A stretch of 64,000 nt of DNA from NCBI RefSeq assembly GCF_003815015.1, contig NZ_RKRE01000001.1:566460-630459 (forward strand), in the 5' to 3' direction. The notes below the pieces were generated by a model. That model made no database searches, was not told the origin of the DNA, and saw only the letters and a program-made list of their open reading frames with translations. Source of the DNA: Thermodesulfitimonas autotrophica (GTDB taxonomy: Bacteria; Bacillota; Desulfotomaculia; Desulfotomaculales; Ammonificaceae). Shown one piece after another: positions 46,787 to 57,584 of the stretch. How positions within the stretch are numbered: the stretch's first letter is position 1; each line of letters begins with the position of its first letter. The translations under genes were made by a program, and so were the position numbers.

Positions 46787-47364
46787 CGATCGCTCCCCTG
46801 TCTTGAGTCAATAATCCTTTTCTCGGTAATAATGAACTCCACCGGCCAGTCGTGGGCTTCGGGACAAACGGTGGGCACCACCTGAAAATCGTAGGCCAGA
46901 CCGACCGTCACCGCGTCAGGCCGCAGCCCCGGCAAAAAACGGTCATAGTACCCCCCGCCGTAACCTAACCGGTAGCCCTTTACATCATAAGCCACCCCGG
47001 GAACCAAGACTAGGTCGAGCTCTTCCCGCGCTACAAGCGGACAGAACGCCGCGGGCTCGGGAATGCCAAAGGGGCCGGCCACCAGGTCCTCGGGGTAACG
47101 GCTTATCAGCCGCGCGCAAATCATTTTTTCCCGCACGTCGGTTACAGGAAGCACCACCCGCTTCCCCTCAAGAAGCGCCTCCCTTATCAGTTTCTCCGTT
47201 CCCACTTCGTTCCGGCAGGCCACGTAGGCCATAAGTAACCGCGCCCTACGAAAAGCCGGCAGCTGCCAAAGCTTTGCCTGGATGGCGGCACTTTTCCCGG
47301 CAACTTCCACCGGCGCCAGCGCCAGGCGCCGCGCCAAAATGGCCGTTCGCAAATCCTTTTTCAT
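46783..47364 (-). CDS. 5-formyltetrahydrofolate cyclo-ligase
   Basis: A 193-residue enzyme (MTHFS) turning 5-formyl-THF into methenyl-THF with ATP. Seen are N-terminal KKDLRTAILARRLAL, VACRNEVGTEKLI, FGIPEP, LVLVPGVAYDVKGYRLGYGGGYYDRFL. ATG 47364 follows AAAGGG. It is the first gene of the formate dehydrogenase operon and overlaps the NuoE gene by four bases, linking folate one-carbon recycling with formate metabolism. Confidence 0.94.
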   Translation of the reverse strand: MKKDLRTAILARRLALAPVEVAGKSAAIQAKLWQLPAFRRARLLMAYVACRNEVGTEKLIREALLEGKRVVLPVTDVREKMICARLISRYPEDLVAGPFGIPEPAAFCPLVAREELDLVLVPGVAYDVKGYRLGYGGGYYDRFLPGLRPDAVTVGLAYDFQVVPTVCPEAHDWPVEFIITEKRIIDSRQGSDR

Positions 47365-47394
47365 TGCGTAGCCCTTTTGAAATTCTCCGGGAAT

Positions 47395-47424
47395 AAGATA
47401 ACCCCTGCCGGCCGGCGATGTCAA
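47395..47424 (-). promoter_or_regulatory. possible promoter of the cyclo-ligase/formate dehydrogenase operon
   Basis: On the reverse strand TTGACA (47424-47419), an 18-base spacer and TATCTT (47400-47395), about 30 bases before the first start codon. Confidence 0.45.
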
Positions 47425-47721
47425 AGCAAAGGTGTCGAGCGGCCAATTTTGCGGCGTAGAAGGTTTATTTCTGCCGTCAAACCAAAAGTCAATTCACCTT
47501 GATTAGGCTGAATTGTATAAAGTTGCCTGAGAACGGGCAAAAATATGGCGACGGACAAATGTAAGCGGGATTATATTTTGCCATTAAATTTCTCAAAAGA
47601 AGAAAAAATGGGGCGACTCTGAAAGATAAACGCAAGTTTTCCCGCAAGAGAGATGATATTTCGCAGATCAGCCACTTTACGTTTGGCAACCGCTTTGGTT
47701 ATTATATTTCTTGGCTTGGTA
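47425..47721. other. AT-rich intergenic region before groES
   Basis: About 300 bases clearly richer in A and T than the rest of the window. It separates two divergent operons and must hold the groESL promoter, for which I see no clean -35/-10 pair (TATATT occurs at 47704). No gene-like reading frame has a plausible start and family similarity. Confidence 0.5.
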
Positions 47722-47748
47722 TTAGCACTCAATTAAAATGAGTGCTAA
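47722..47748 (+). promoter_or_regulatory. CIRCE operator of groESL
   Basis: TTAGCACTC, a nine-base spacer and GAGTGCTAA: a perfect CIRCE inverted repeat, the binding site of the heat-shock repressor HrcA. It lies 36 bases before groES. Confidence 0.97.
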
Positions 47749-47783
47749 CAAATAAAAAAATTTAATTTAAGGAGGGGTTATCG

Positions 47784-48068
47784 TTGATCAGGCCTTTAGC
47801 AGACCGGGTAGTGGTTAAGCCGCTGCCGATGGAAGAAGTGACGAAGGGCGGTATCGTCCTGCCCGACACCGCCAAGGAGAAACCGCAGAAAGGTGAGGTT
47901 GTCGCGGTGGGGCCGGGCCGTCTTCTCGACAACGGGCAGCGGGTAGCCGTCGACGTAAAGGTTGGGGACAAGGTGCTCTACTCCAAGTACGCCGGCAATG
48001 AAGTCAAACTTGACGGCGAAGAGTACCTGATCCTCCGCGAAGCCGACATCCTCGGTGTAATCGAGTAA
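47784..48068 (+). CDS. groES: co-chaperonin GroES
   Basis: A 94-residue Hsp10 subunit: [17 protein letters not shown], mobile loop [17 protein letters not shown], and [13 protein letters not shown] near the end. The start is TTG 47784 behind AAGGAGGGG. It is followed by groEL after 75 bases and preceded by a CIRCE operator. Confidence 0.98.
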   Translation: MIRPLADRVVVKPLPMEEVTKGGIVLPDTAKEKPQKGEVVAVGPGRLLDNGQRVAVDVKVGDKVLYSKYAGNEVKLDGEEYLILREADILGVIE

Positions 48069-48083
48069 GAAGCGATTCTTTGA

Positions 48084-49763
<1,680 letters not shown>

Positions 49764-49780
49764 GGCGAACAAACGCCCGA

Positions 49781-49812
49781 AGGCCCCGCGTGAACGCGGG
49801 GCCTTTGCTTTT
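49781..49812 (+). terminator. terminator after groEL
   Basis: AGGCCCCGCG (49781-49790), loop TGAA, CGCGGGGCCT (49795-49804), then TTGCTTTT. Confidence 0.9.
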
Positions 49813-49851
49813 AACCTGCCACCAACAATACCAACGGCGAACGCAGAACGT

Positions 49852-51423
49852 TTACAACTTAAATACCTTCAACGCGCCCTGAAGCTCCGCCGCCTGCTGC
49901 GCGAGCTCCGAGGCCATCTGCCCCACTTGCTCCGCCACGCGGCTCGCCTCCTGGACCGACTGCGCCACGTTTTGGGTCCCCTGGCTCGCCTGCTCCGTGG
50001 CCCGTGCGATGTCCCGGATCCCGGCGAGAGTGTCCGCCACGCCCTTGAGGATGCTCTTGAGCCTTTCTTCCGTCTCGATCACGGCGCCGGCGCCTTGATG
50101 TACGGTGGTAGAGGCGCGGTCGATCGCTGCCACTACTTCACCCGTGCCCCGCTGGATCTCCGCGATGATCTTGCTGATCTCCTCGGCGGCCTGGGCTGAT
50201 TGCTCCGCGAGTTTTCTCACCTCTTCCGCCACCACCGCGAAGCCGCGCCCGTGCTCGCCGGCGCGCGCCGCTTCGATCGCAGCGTTGAGCGCCAGGAGGT
50301 TGGTCTGCTCCGCGATGCCTTTGATCACTTCCGTGATCTGACCGATGGCCGCGGAGCGCTCGCCAAGCTCCCTCACGAGACCGGCGCCTTTATCAACCGC
50401 CTCCTGGGCGTTCCGGATGCCGCTTACCGCACCGCCCAGCGCCTGGATGCCCTCGTTCGCCTCCCGCTCCATCCGGTCCGCGATCTCTGCCGCCGTCTGG
50501 GCGTGCGCCGCCGTCTCCTCCGCTCCCGCCGAGAGCTCCTCGACGGTCGCCGCCACCGTCTGGACCGTCGCCGACAACTCCTCCGCCGAAGCAGCAAGAT
50601 TTTCGCTCTTACCGGAAACCTCCACCGCGGCTCCCTGAACCCGGATCGCCAGCTCCCGCAGCTGGCCGACCATCCGCCCGGTCGCATCGGCGAGCATCCG
50701 CAGCGCCCGGAAGCGCTGCGCGCCTAAGTTCACGGCGGCGAGGTCCCCGTCGGCCACCTTTTCTATCCGCTCGGCCACTATCCTGATGGGTGTCAGTATC
50801 CGTTGGATAACCGGTACAAAAACCAAAAGCAAAATACCCAAGACTGCGAGACCAACTAAGAAAGCAGACCAGACCATCCTGCCGGTCGCCGCTTTGACCT
50901 CGGTGAGCGGAACACCCACGAACCACATCCCGACAACCTTGCCCTGCGCGTCCTTAAGCGGCATGTAGGCCGTGAGGTGGGGCGTCCCGGCCACGTCGGC
51001 CGTACCGTAGTAGTTCTGCCCCTGCTTCAAGACCGCCTCGACCACGTAGGGCGCCGCTTTGGTCCCGACCTTCCGGTGCCCTGTAGCGTCTTTCACGGTG
51101 GTCGCCACGCGGGTGTCGCCCATAAAGATGGTCGCCTCGGTACCAAAATCTTCCTTAACCTGGTCAACCACCGCGAAGTTCCCGTTCATCAAGACTTTAC
51201 CTTTGTAAAGCTTGTCCCCCGCCACGCGCCAGTCGCCCGGATAGTGGTGTTCGAAGAGTATGTCATAGGTCCCGGCAAGGTCACGCTTCAGGTACCCCTG
51301 CAACTGCGCGGTTAGACTCGCGCGCGCGACCAGGACCACCGCCAGGGTACAGGCCGCCGCAGCAAAAACAACCGTCACGGCCACGAGAAAAGCCATCGCC
51401 TTCCGCAAGCTATATACCCGCAC
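49852..51423 (-). CDS. methyl-accepting chemotaxis protein with a single Cache domain
   Basis: A 523-residue transmembrane receptor. TM1 is near residues 10-30, an extracytoplasmic single-Cache domain near 40-175 ([33 protein letters not shown]), then TM2, HAMP, and a cytoplasmic coiled coil with the signalling tip [20 protein letters not shown]. The GTG at 51423 follows AAGGAGG; the frame stays open to 51564 but that extension lacks such a site. No other chemotaxis genes are nearby. The ligand is unknown. Confidence 0.93.
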   Translation of the reverse strand: MRVYSLRKAMAFLVAVTVVFAAAACTLAVVLVARASLTAQLQGYLKRDLAGTYDILFEHHYPGDWRVAGDKLYKGKVLMNGNFAVVDQVKEDFGTEATIFMGDTRVATTVKDATGHRKVGTKAAPYVVEAVLKQGQNYYGTADVAGTPHLTAYMPLKDAQGKVVGMWFVGVPLTEVKAATGRMVWSAFLVGLAVLGILLLVFVPVIQRILTPIRIVAERIEKVADGDLAAVNLGAQRFRALRMLADATGRMVGQLRELAIRVQGAAVEVSGKSENLAASAEELSATVQTVAATVEELSAGAEETAAHAQTAAEIADRMEREANEGIQALGGAVSGIRNAQEAVDKGAGLVRELGERSAAIGQITEVIKGIAEQTNLLALNAAIEAARAGEHGRGFAVVAEEVRKLAEQSAQAAEEISKIIAEIQRGTGEVVAAIDRASTTVHQGAGAVIETEERLKSILKGVADTLAGIRDIARATEQASQGTQNVAQSVQEASRVAEQVGQMASELAQQAAELQGALKVFKL

Positions 51424-51620
51424 CGGTATTCCTCCTTCAAAGGCCCAAGGGTTAGCCACGCTAAACAAAAACGCTATCTTTACCCAAAGCCCGGCACCGG
51501 CAATCACTCCTTTCCCCAGCACCCCGGGAAACATTTCCTTGCTTTCTTTTTCGTTCAGAAGCACCTCTTTCTAAAGAGGAAAAGGGGAAGAAACTTTTCC
51601 CTTGAGATTTTCAGGGGGGA

Positions 51621-51648
51621 AAATTAAAGGAACTCCAGACGGAGTTCC
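51621..51648 (-). terminator. hairpin between the reductase-like and chemoreceptor genes
   Basis: GGAACTCC/GGAGTTCC (51629-51648) with a four-base loop. On the reverse strand it is followed by TTTAATTTT. It would end the transcript of the reductase-like gene (transcribed leftwards) about 70 bases after its stop codon. Confidence 0.75.
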
Positions 51649-51721
51649 TCTCTCCTTAAAGCCAAGAATCGTTACCGGAAAAGCTTGGGAAGGGTTGCCG
51701 CGCGAGCGCGAAAGTTTTCAA

Positions 51722-53095
51722 CTAATTACGCTCGCCATGAAGCTTTTGAGCCGCGGCCTCCGCCGCCACCGATAGGTAGTAGTTGGTCGGGGCGGCCGTG
51801 AGGAGCGGGTGCGTGCCCACCTGCAGGAGCGCCACCTGTTCGCAGGTCATCCGGTTGAGGATGCAGGTCGCCACCACGTTGATAAGTTCCCCTACACTCT
51901 CCCCGCCTAAAGCCTGGCCGCCAAGGATCACGCCGGAGCCCTTCTCAAAAACAAGTTTAACCCGTGTATCGGTCACTCCCGGCATCACCTTGGGGTGGCG
52001 GTTGGGGGTGACCGCCTCTCCCGTCACGACCGCGAAGCCTTCGCGCCGCGCCGCCTCTTCCGTGAGCCCCGCCGCCGCGAAGGCAACCCGGCCCACGACC
52101 GTCGAGACGACCCCGATAATCCCAGGGTTCTCGCGCCGGTTTTCGTAAAGGTTGGCCGCCACCACGCGGGCTTCCATCGTCGCTACCGAAGCGAGGCGCA
52201 CCGGACACGGTTTGCCGGTGAAAAAGGAGACCTTCGCGGCGCAGTCCCCGCAGGCGAAAATATGCGGATCTTCGGTCCGCATGTGCCGGTCCACCCAGAT
52301 GCCGGCCACCGGGTCCGCCTTGAGCCCCGCCTGCGCGGCCAGTTCTACGTTCGGCCGCACGCCGGCCGAGATTAACACCACGTCGGCTTTAAGTTCTGTG
52401 CCGCTCGCCAGGCGAACGCCAGCAACTTTTTCGCCCCCGGTTATCTCCGTCACTTTTTCTCCCGTCAGCACCTTGACGCCAGCACTAGCCAACTGCTTCT
52501 CCGCCGCCGCGCAGAAGGAAGCATCGAAGGAGAGGGCCAGGCAGTGAGGCAACATTTCGACTACCGTAACGTTTTTGTCGCTGTGTTTTTTGATCTCGTC
52601 GGCAAATTCGACGCCGATGAAGCCCCCGCCGACGATCACCACGTCGTGCGCCGCCCTGAGCGCCGTCAGGAATTCGCTGATCTGATCCACATTCTTCCGG
52701 ATGACGAAGACGTTTTGTTTGTCCGCACCGGGGATGGGCGGGATAAGCGGGGTCGAGCCGGTGGCCAGGATAAGCTTGTCGTAACCAATAGTAGTGCCGT
52801 CGGCGAGCACAACCTGGCGGTTTTCCCGGTCGAGCCGCGCCACCTCTTCCTCCACCAGATCGATACCCTCGAAATCGAGCAAGGCGTCAGGGATCAGGTC
52901 CCGCTCGACCGACCCGATGGTGCCGAAAATGTAGGGGATGCCGCAGGGGATGGGGACGGGCGAGTCCCGCCGGATGATCGCGATGCTCTTCTCCGGGTGG
53001 TAGCGCCGCGCGACCGTAGCCGCGGTTAAACCCGCCGCGCTGCCACCGATAACCACAATATCCGCCGCCTCAGGAACCGGAAAATCCTCGTGCAT
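51722..53095 (-). CDS. FAD-dependent pyridine nucleotide-disulfide oxidoreductase, CoA-disulfide-reductase type
   Basis: A 457-residue flavoprotein. The FAD motif is VVIGGSAAGLTAATVA; the redox Cys lies in VPIPCGIPYIF, at the place of the single active Cys of CoA-disulfide reductases and NADH oxidases. The NAD(P)H motif is VVIVGGGFIGVEFADE; FACGDCAAKV is the second FAD contact. Possible activities are CoA disulfide reductase, NADH oxidase, or polysulfide/persulfide reductase; the sequence alone does not decide. The C-terminal rhodanese domain of Npsr-like enzymes is absent. Confidence 0.85.
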   Translation of the reverse strand: MHEDFPVPEAADIVVIGGSAAGLTAATVARRYHPEKSIAIIRRDSPVPIPCGIPYIFGTIGSVERDLIPDALLDFEGIDLVEEEVARLDRENRQVVLADGTTIGYDKLILATGSTPLIPPIPGADKQNVFVIRKNVDQISEFLTALRAAHDVVIVGGGFIGVEFADEIKKHSDKNVTVVEMLPHCLALSFDASFCAAAEKQLASAGVKVLTGEKVTEITGGEKVAGVRLASGTELKADVVLISAGVRPNVELAAQAGLKADPVAGIWVDRHMRTEDPHIFACGDCAAKVSFFTGKPCPVRLASVATMEARVVAANLYENRRENPGIIGVVSTVVGRVAFAAAGLTEEAARREGFAVVTGEAVTPNRHPKVMPGVTDTRVKLVFEKGSGVILGGQALGGESVGELINVVATCILNRMTCEQVALLQVGTHPLLTAAPTNYYLSVAAEAAAQKLHGERN

Positions 53096-53147
53096 TCTTC
53101 CACCCTTTCTCCGGTTATTTTATACTGATTTTTTTCGCCTATCCGGC

Positions 53148-54647
53148 TTAAATTCCCAGGATTTCCGCCACGACTTTTTTCATCTCCTCCCGCTGGACCA
53201 CCCGCCGGTGGCGGACCGGCTTTCCCGCCAGGGTCCGGAGCCCCTCGGGCACCGGCCAGCCCGTCTCCCGGGCAAGGATTTCGAGGAGCGCGAATTCGTC
53301 ATGGCGCGCGGCCGCTTCCTCCCCTATCACGGCGCACGCCACATCGCGGTTGAACTTGAAGGGGCTCGCGGTCGAGAGGATAATGCTCGGCGTCCCGTCT
53401 TCCGTGGTCGCCCGGTAGCGCGCGTAAACCGCCACCGCCACCGCAGTGTGCGGGTCAAGGAGGTAACCGTAGCGCCGAAAGGTTTCCTTGATCGTTGCCA
53501 GCGCGGTCGCGTCATCCGCCCAGTCGGACCAGAAGATTTCCCGCACCTGTGCCGCCACCGCCTCCGGAACCCGGTAGACGCCGCGCTCTTTGAGTTCACC
53601 CATCCAGTTTCGCACCGCCGCGGCATCCCGGCCGGTGAGCGCGTAAAGGAGGCGCTCTAAGTTGCTCGAGATGAGGATGTCCATCGAAGGCGAAATGGTC
53701 TTATAAAAGGGGCGCCGCCGGTCGTAAATGCCCGTGCGGACGAAATCCGTGAGAACGTTGTTCGCGTTCGCAGCCAGGACGAGGCGTTTCACCGGCAGCC
53801 CCATCAGCCGCGCGTAAAAGCCGGCGAGGATGTTCCCGAAGTTGCCCGTCGGCACCACGAAATTGACCGGCTCACCGGACTTGACGCCCCCAATGGCAAG
53901 GAGGTCGGCGTAGGCGGAAAAGTAGTAAACAATCTGCGGCAAAAGCCGCCCCCAGTTGATCGAGTTGGCGGAAGAAAACTCAAAGCCCGCCGCTTTAAGC
54001 CGCGCCCTCATCTCCGGGTCCGTAAAGATCTCCTTGACGCCGCTCTGCGCGTCGTCGAAGTTGCCCGCCACCCCGACGACGTAGGTGTTGTTTCCCTCCT
54101 GCGTCACCATCTGGCGCTTCTGCATCTCGCTCACGCCTTCCGCGGGGAAGAAAACAATGATCCGCGTCCCCGGAACGTCCCGGAAGCCCTCTAACGCCGC
54201 CTTCCCGGTATCGCCGGAGGTGGCTACCAGGATCACGCTTTCGGCCGCATTTCCCGTTTTCCGGCGGGAAAGGACCAGCAAATGGGGCATCAGCTGGAGC
54301 GCCATATCCTTGAAGGCGTAAGTCGGCCCGTGCCAGAGTTCCAGGATGTAGGAACCATCCCCCAGGGACTTGAGCGGCGCAATCGCCGGGTGGGCAAATT
54401 TCCGGGTATTGTAGGCCGCCCCGATGCACGCCCTTATCTCCGCAGGGGTAAAGTTCTCAAGGAAAGGCGTGATGATGCGCGCCGCCCGCTCCTGGTAGGA
54501 AAGACCAGGGAAGGCCGCAATCTCAGGTAGCGCAACAGCCGGAAATTCCGCCGGGACGTAGAGGCCGCCGTCGGGAGCTATCCCCTGCACGATCGCCGCC
54601 GCTGCCGTGACCCGTGGTGCCTCGCCCCGCGTGCTTTCGTAGTACAT
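53148..54647 (-). CDS. thrC: threonine synthase
   Basis: A 499-residue PLP enzyme forming threonine from O-phosphohomoserine. It starts MYYESTRGEAPRV with DGGLYVPAEFP. The PLP lysine is in HGPTYAFKDMALQLMPHLL; VATSGDTGKAALEGF and FVVPTGNFGNILAGFYA are class hallmarks. Length and N-terminus fit the ThrC group found in E. coli and clostridia. No other threonine gene is adjacent. Confidence 0.96.
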   Translation of the reverse strand: MYYESTRGEAPRVTAAAAIVQGIAPDGGLYVPAEFPAVALPEIAAFPGLSYQERAARIITPFLENFTPAEIRACIGAAYNTRKFAHPAIAPLKSLGDGSYILELWHGPTYAFKDMALQLMPHLLVLSRRKTGNAAESVILVATSGDTGKAALEGFRDVPGTRIIVFFPAEGVSEMQKRQMVTQEGNNTYVVGVAGNFDDAQSGVKEIFTDPEMRARLKAAGFEFSSANSINWGRLLPQIVYYFSAYADLLAIGGVKSGEPVNFVVPTGNFGNILAGFYARLMGLPVKRLVLAANANNVLTDFVRTGIYDRRRPFYKTISPSMDILISSNLERLLYALTGRDAAAVRNWMGELKERGVYRVPEAVAAQVREIFWSDWADDATALATIKETFRRYGYLLDPHTAVAVAVYARYRATTEDGTPSIILSTASPFKFNRDVACAVIGEEAAARHDEFALLEILARETGWPVPEGLRTLAGKPVRHRRVVQREEMKKVVAEILGI

Positions 54648-54781
54648 TTTTCTCCTCCCGGAATGGTTTTAACGGTAAAAGTATAACATAAGCGGGCCTT
54701 CGGGAGGGTGAAAAATAGAAAAGCGCAGCGATTGCCGCAGCCTAAAAGCCGCGCCAGCCTTGCGCTCGAAACCGCACCGGG

Positions 54782-55120
54782 TTAGCCCGCCGTAATGTGG
54801 TCCAGAAATTCGCTTACCTTCTCCCCCTTCGCCGCGAGGAACTCCTGCAACTGCCCCTCGGTCAGCGGCCGGGTGATCTCCGGGTCCGCCGCGTCGGGCA
54901 CCGTGAAGAGAAGGCGCTTGAGCTTCCCCATCTCCACCGCCGCCAGGATGAGCACCGTCTTCCCGCCGTGCTCGCAGGCGAACTCGAATTCGTCGAAATC
55001 TTCCGGCGGGTCGGGCAAGTAGCGGCACGTGATCCCGCAGGCAGCCAGCTTTTCGCTGTCCTTCACGCACTGGAGCTTAATTTCCCGCCCGATATACTTC
55101 TTGAAGCGTTCCACCAGCAC
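54782..55120 (-). CDS. hypothetical protein in the mvh-hdr operon
   Basis: A 112-residue acidic protein beginning MLVERFKKYIGREI, 17 bases after the hydrogenase large subunit, so part of the same operon. It has three cysteines (LQCVKD, AACGITCRY) and one FACEHGGKT segment, a mixed alpha/beta pattern, and no membrane segment. I do not recognise the family. A role in hydrogenase assembly or electron transfer is only suggested by position. Confidence 0.65.
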   Translation of the reverse strand: MLVERFKKYIGREIKLQCVKDSEKLAACGITCRYLPDPPEDFDEFEFACEHGGKTVLILAAVEMGKLKRLLFTVPDAADPEITRPLTEGQLQEFLAAKGEKVSEFLDHITAG

Positions 55121-55137
55121 CCTCCTCTCTCGTGAAA

Positions 55138-56607
55138 CTACGCGGTTTTTACTCCGGGAAGAATCCGTTGCCGGAGCTTCCCGCCCTGGTAAATCAAAAC
55201 CTCAAGCGGCACTCTTCCGGGAAGCATGTGGCTCGCGCAGGCCAGGCAAGGATCGTAGGCCCGCACCGCCATCTCCACCATATTCAGCACCTTCTCGTCC
55301 ACCGCGCCGTTTTTGATGAGCCCCTGCGCCGCCTTTTTCACCGCGAGGTTGATCGCGGCGTTGTTTTGGACCGTGGCGACGATAAGGTTGACTTTCTGCA
55401 CGATGCCCTTTTTATCGGTCACGTAATGGTGGTAAAGGGTGCCGCGTGGCGCTTCGACCACGCCAACCCCCTCCGCTGGAGGCCGGTCGGGAACAGCACG
55501 CACGTGCGGATCGGTTATTTCCGGGTCCTGCGCCAGCTCGAGAATCCGTTCGCTCGCGTACATCAGCTCCACAAGCCGCGCCCAGTGGTAGGCCAGCGTG
55601 TGGTGGACCGGTTTACGCCCGAAAAAGGCGAAAAACCGCTCGTACGCTTCCTGCGCCAGCGGCGTCGCCATTCCTTCCGCCACGTTGAGGCGCGCCAGGG
55701 CGTTTACCCGGTAGATCCCGCTTGCCGGTCCGTCGGTGAAGCCCTGCCACCCGATCTTTTTCAAGTAAGGGAACTTGATGTAGCTCCAGGGCTCGACGTG
55801 CTCCGCGATTTCCTGCAGGTAATCCTGGCCCTCAAAAAGGGCCACTTCCCTACCCTCCGGGTCGACAACCCTTATCCGGCCCTCATAGAAGTTGACCCGC
55901 TTCTTTTCGTCAACCAAACCGGCGTAGTAGGTCTCGTGGCGGTAGAGATCACCCGCAATGAGCGCCGCGAGTTGCCTGTTTTGCAAAACCGCCCGCGCGA
56001 AAATTTCCAGGCTCTTTTGGCTAAAAGTAACGAGGGCGCGCGCCAATTCCACAATCTCCGCGCGTTCCTCCGGTAGCAGCGGCTTGGCGAGGCCGCCGGG
56101 GAGCCCGGTAACCGGATAAATCGGGTGACCACCGATGATCCCCTGGATGCGCTGGGCGTAACCCCGCGCATCGACAACGGCCGCACCGACTTCTTTCCCC
56201 AGTTTTTCCACCAGGCCAAAGATGTTGCGCCTGGCCGCACCTTCGTCCATCAGGAGCAGGTCGGGGGCCCCAAGCGCGAAGAAGTGGAGAATGTGGCTGT
56301 GAGCCATGTGAGCGTTGTAGTAAATCTCCCGCAGCATCCTGGCGGCGGGCGGCGGGCTTGCCCCGTAAACCGCGTCGCACGCCTTGGTCGAGGCCATGTG
56401 GTGGGCGCCGGGGCACACGCCGCAGATTTTGGGCGTAATCCGCGGCAACTCCTCAACGTGCCGGCCTTCGCAGAACTTTTCGAAGCCGCGGAACTCGATT
56501 ACCTGAAAGTAGACATCAATAACGTTTCCGGCGTCATCGAGGATGATCTCGACCTTACCGTGCCCCTCAAGCCGCGTATTCGGGTGGATGGAAATTTTCC
56601 GCGCCAT
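55138..56607 (-). CDS. mvhA: [NiFe] hydrogenase large subunit, Mvh type (group 3c)
   Basis: A 489-residue catalytic subunit that splits or forms H2 at a Ni-Fe centre. The L1 motif is KICGVCPGAHHMAS and the L2 motif DPCLACASH, each with two Cys ligands. About 29 residues follow L2. Group 3c enzymes pass electrons through MvhG and MvhD to HdrA. It follows mvhG by two bases. Nickel ligands look intact; no maturation protease is nearby. Confidence 0.92.
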   Translation of the reverse strand: MARKISIHPNTRLEGHGKVEIILDDAGNVIDVYFQVIEFRGFEKFCEGRHVEELPRITPKICGVCPGAHHMASTKACDAVYGASPPPAARMLREIYYNAHMAHSHILHFFALGAPDLLLMDEGAARRNIFGLVEKLGKEVGAAVVDARGYAQRIQGIIGGHPIYPVTGLPGGLAKPLLPEERAEIVELARALVTFSQKSLEIFARAVLQNRQLAALIAGDLYRHETYYAGLVDEKKRVNFYEGRIRVVDPEGREVALFEGQDYLQEIAEHVEPWSYIKFPYLKKIGWQGFTDGPASGIYRVNALARLNVAEGMATPLAQEAYERFFAFFGRKPVHHTLAYHWARLVELMYASERILELAQDPEITDPHVRAVPDRPPAEGVGVVEAPRGTLYHHYVTDKKGIVQKVNLIVATVQNNAAINLAVKKAAQGLIKNGAVDEKVLNMVEMAVRAYDPCLACASHMLPGRVPLEVLIYQGGKLRQRILPGVKTA

Positions 56608-56609
56608 AC

Positions 56610-57584
56610 CTATCCTCTTTTCTTGTTCAGAGTGGCAACCGGCAGGGTAAAGGTATAAAAGGTCCCGACCGCGTCCTTTACCGCCTCCAGCACATCGAGA
56701 ACCTTTGGCGGCGGCAGGTAATCCTCCCCTTCCCCCGCCAGACCGGCGAGCGCCGAAAGCGCTCCCGCACCGGGATCATCCGCTCCGGGCAGCGGACCGT
56801 AGCAGCCCCGGCACGGCATATTGGCGCGCACGCAGCGGGCACCACACCCGCTCCGGGTCGCGATACCCATACAAAAAATGCCCTGTTCGAGCAGACACCG
56901 CTCCGGGTCGGCCACCTGCTGGTGCGGCCGGTATAGCCGCGCCACTTTCTTCGCTTCTTTCGCCTGCGCCCGCGGGCAGTCGTAGCAGAGCGCCTTATCG
57001 GCCGCAAAATAGCGCTCTTCCCGCTCCTTTCCGGCAACCGCCCCGAGCGCTCCGAGAAACGAGACAATCGTACTGGTAGATGGCGGGCAACCGGGGACGT
57101 AGTAGTCCACCGGAATTACCTGGTCGAGGGAACGGATTGCGGGGGAAAAAGCGGGAAGCGTGAGCGCAAAGTTTCCCCGCTCGGAAACGGGCTGCGGCAA
57201 AACCCCTTCTTCGTTCGCATTGGACGGAGCTTCGATATAAGCGCGTTTCAGGAGTTCTTCCGCCGTAAACTGGTTACCGAGCCCCGGAATACCGCCGAAA
57301 CAAGCGCAGGAACCGTAGGCAACAATGGTGCGGCACTTAGCCCGGAAGATCTTCGCCTCTTCCTCCTGCTCGGCAGTCCGGATGGCGCCGTTGATGATCC
57401 CTACATCAACGCTCCCGTCGGGCAGGGCCGCGAGATCCGGGCGCTTAAAGTCAAGGGCCACCGGCCAGTAAAGGATTTCGATCTTTTCTGGCAAATCCAA
57501 GATGGGCCTACCCACATCGAGAAGCGAGACATCGCAGCCGCCGCAGGAAGCGGCCCAATTCAAAATTACTTTCAGCTTGCTCAT
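56610..57584 (-). CDS. mvhG: [NiFe] hydrogenase small subunit, Mvh type
   Basis: A 324-residue iron-sulfur subunit. Proximal cluster cysteines are in NWAASCGGCDVSLLD, YGSCACFGGIPG and VPGCPPS. C-terminal cysteines in CYDCPRAQA, CLLEQGIFCMG and CGARCVRANMPCRGCYGP bind the other clusters. No twin-arginine signal is seen, so it is cytoplasmic, as group 3 enzymes are. It overlaps the HdrA gene by four bases. Confidence 0.92.
   Translation of the reverse strand: MSKLKVILNWAASCGGCDVSLLDVGRPILDLPEKIEILYWPVALDFKRPDLAALPDGSVDVGIINGAIRTAEQEEEAKIFRAKCRTIVAYGSCACFGGIPGLGNQFTAEELLKRAYIEAPSNANEEGVLPQPVSERGNFALTLPAFSPAIRSLDQVIPVDYYVPGCPPSTSTIVSFLGALGAVAGKEREERYFAADKALCYDCPRAQAKEAKKVARLYRPHQQVADPERCLLEQGIFCMGIATRSGCGARCVRANMPCRGCYGPLPGADDPGAGALSALAGLAGEGEDYLPPPKVLDVLEAVKDAVGTFYTFTLPVATLNKKRG

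Noticed and set aside
51424-51720. Riboswitch (for example c-di-GMP) upstream of the chemoreceptor
   Set aside because: I could not build the required paired core; the stretch shows only a hairpin that ends the neighbouring gene and an in-frame extension without a ribosome site.
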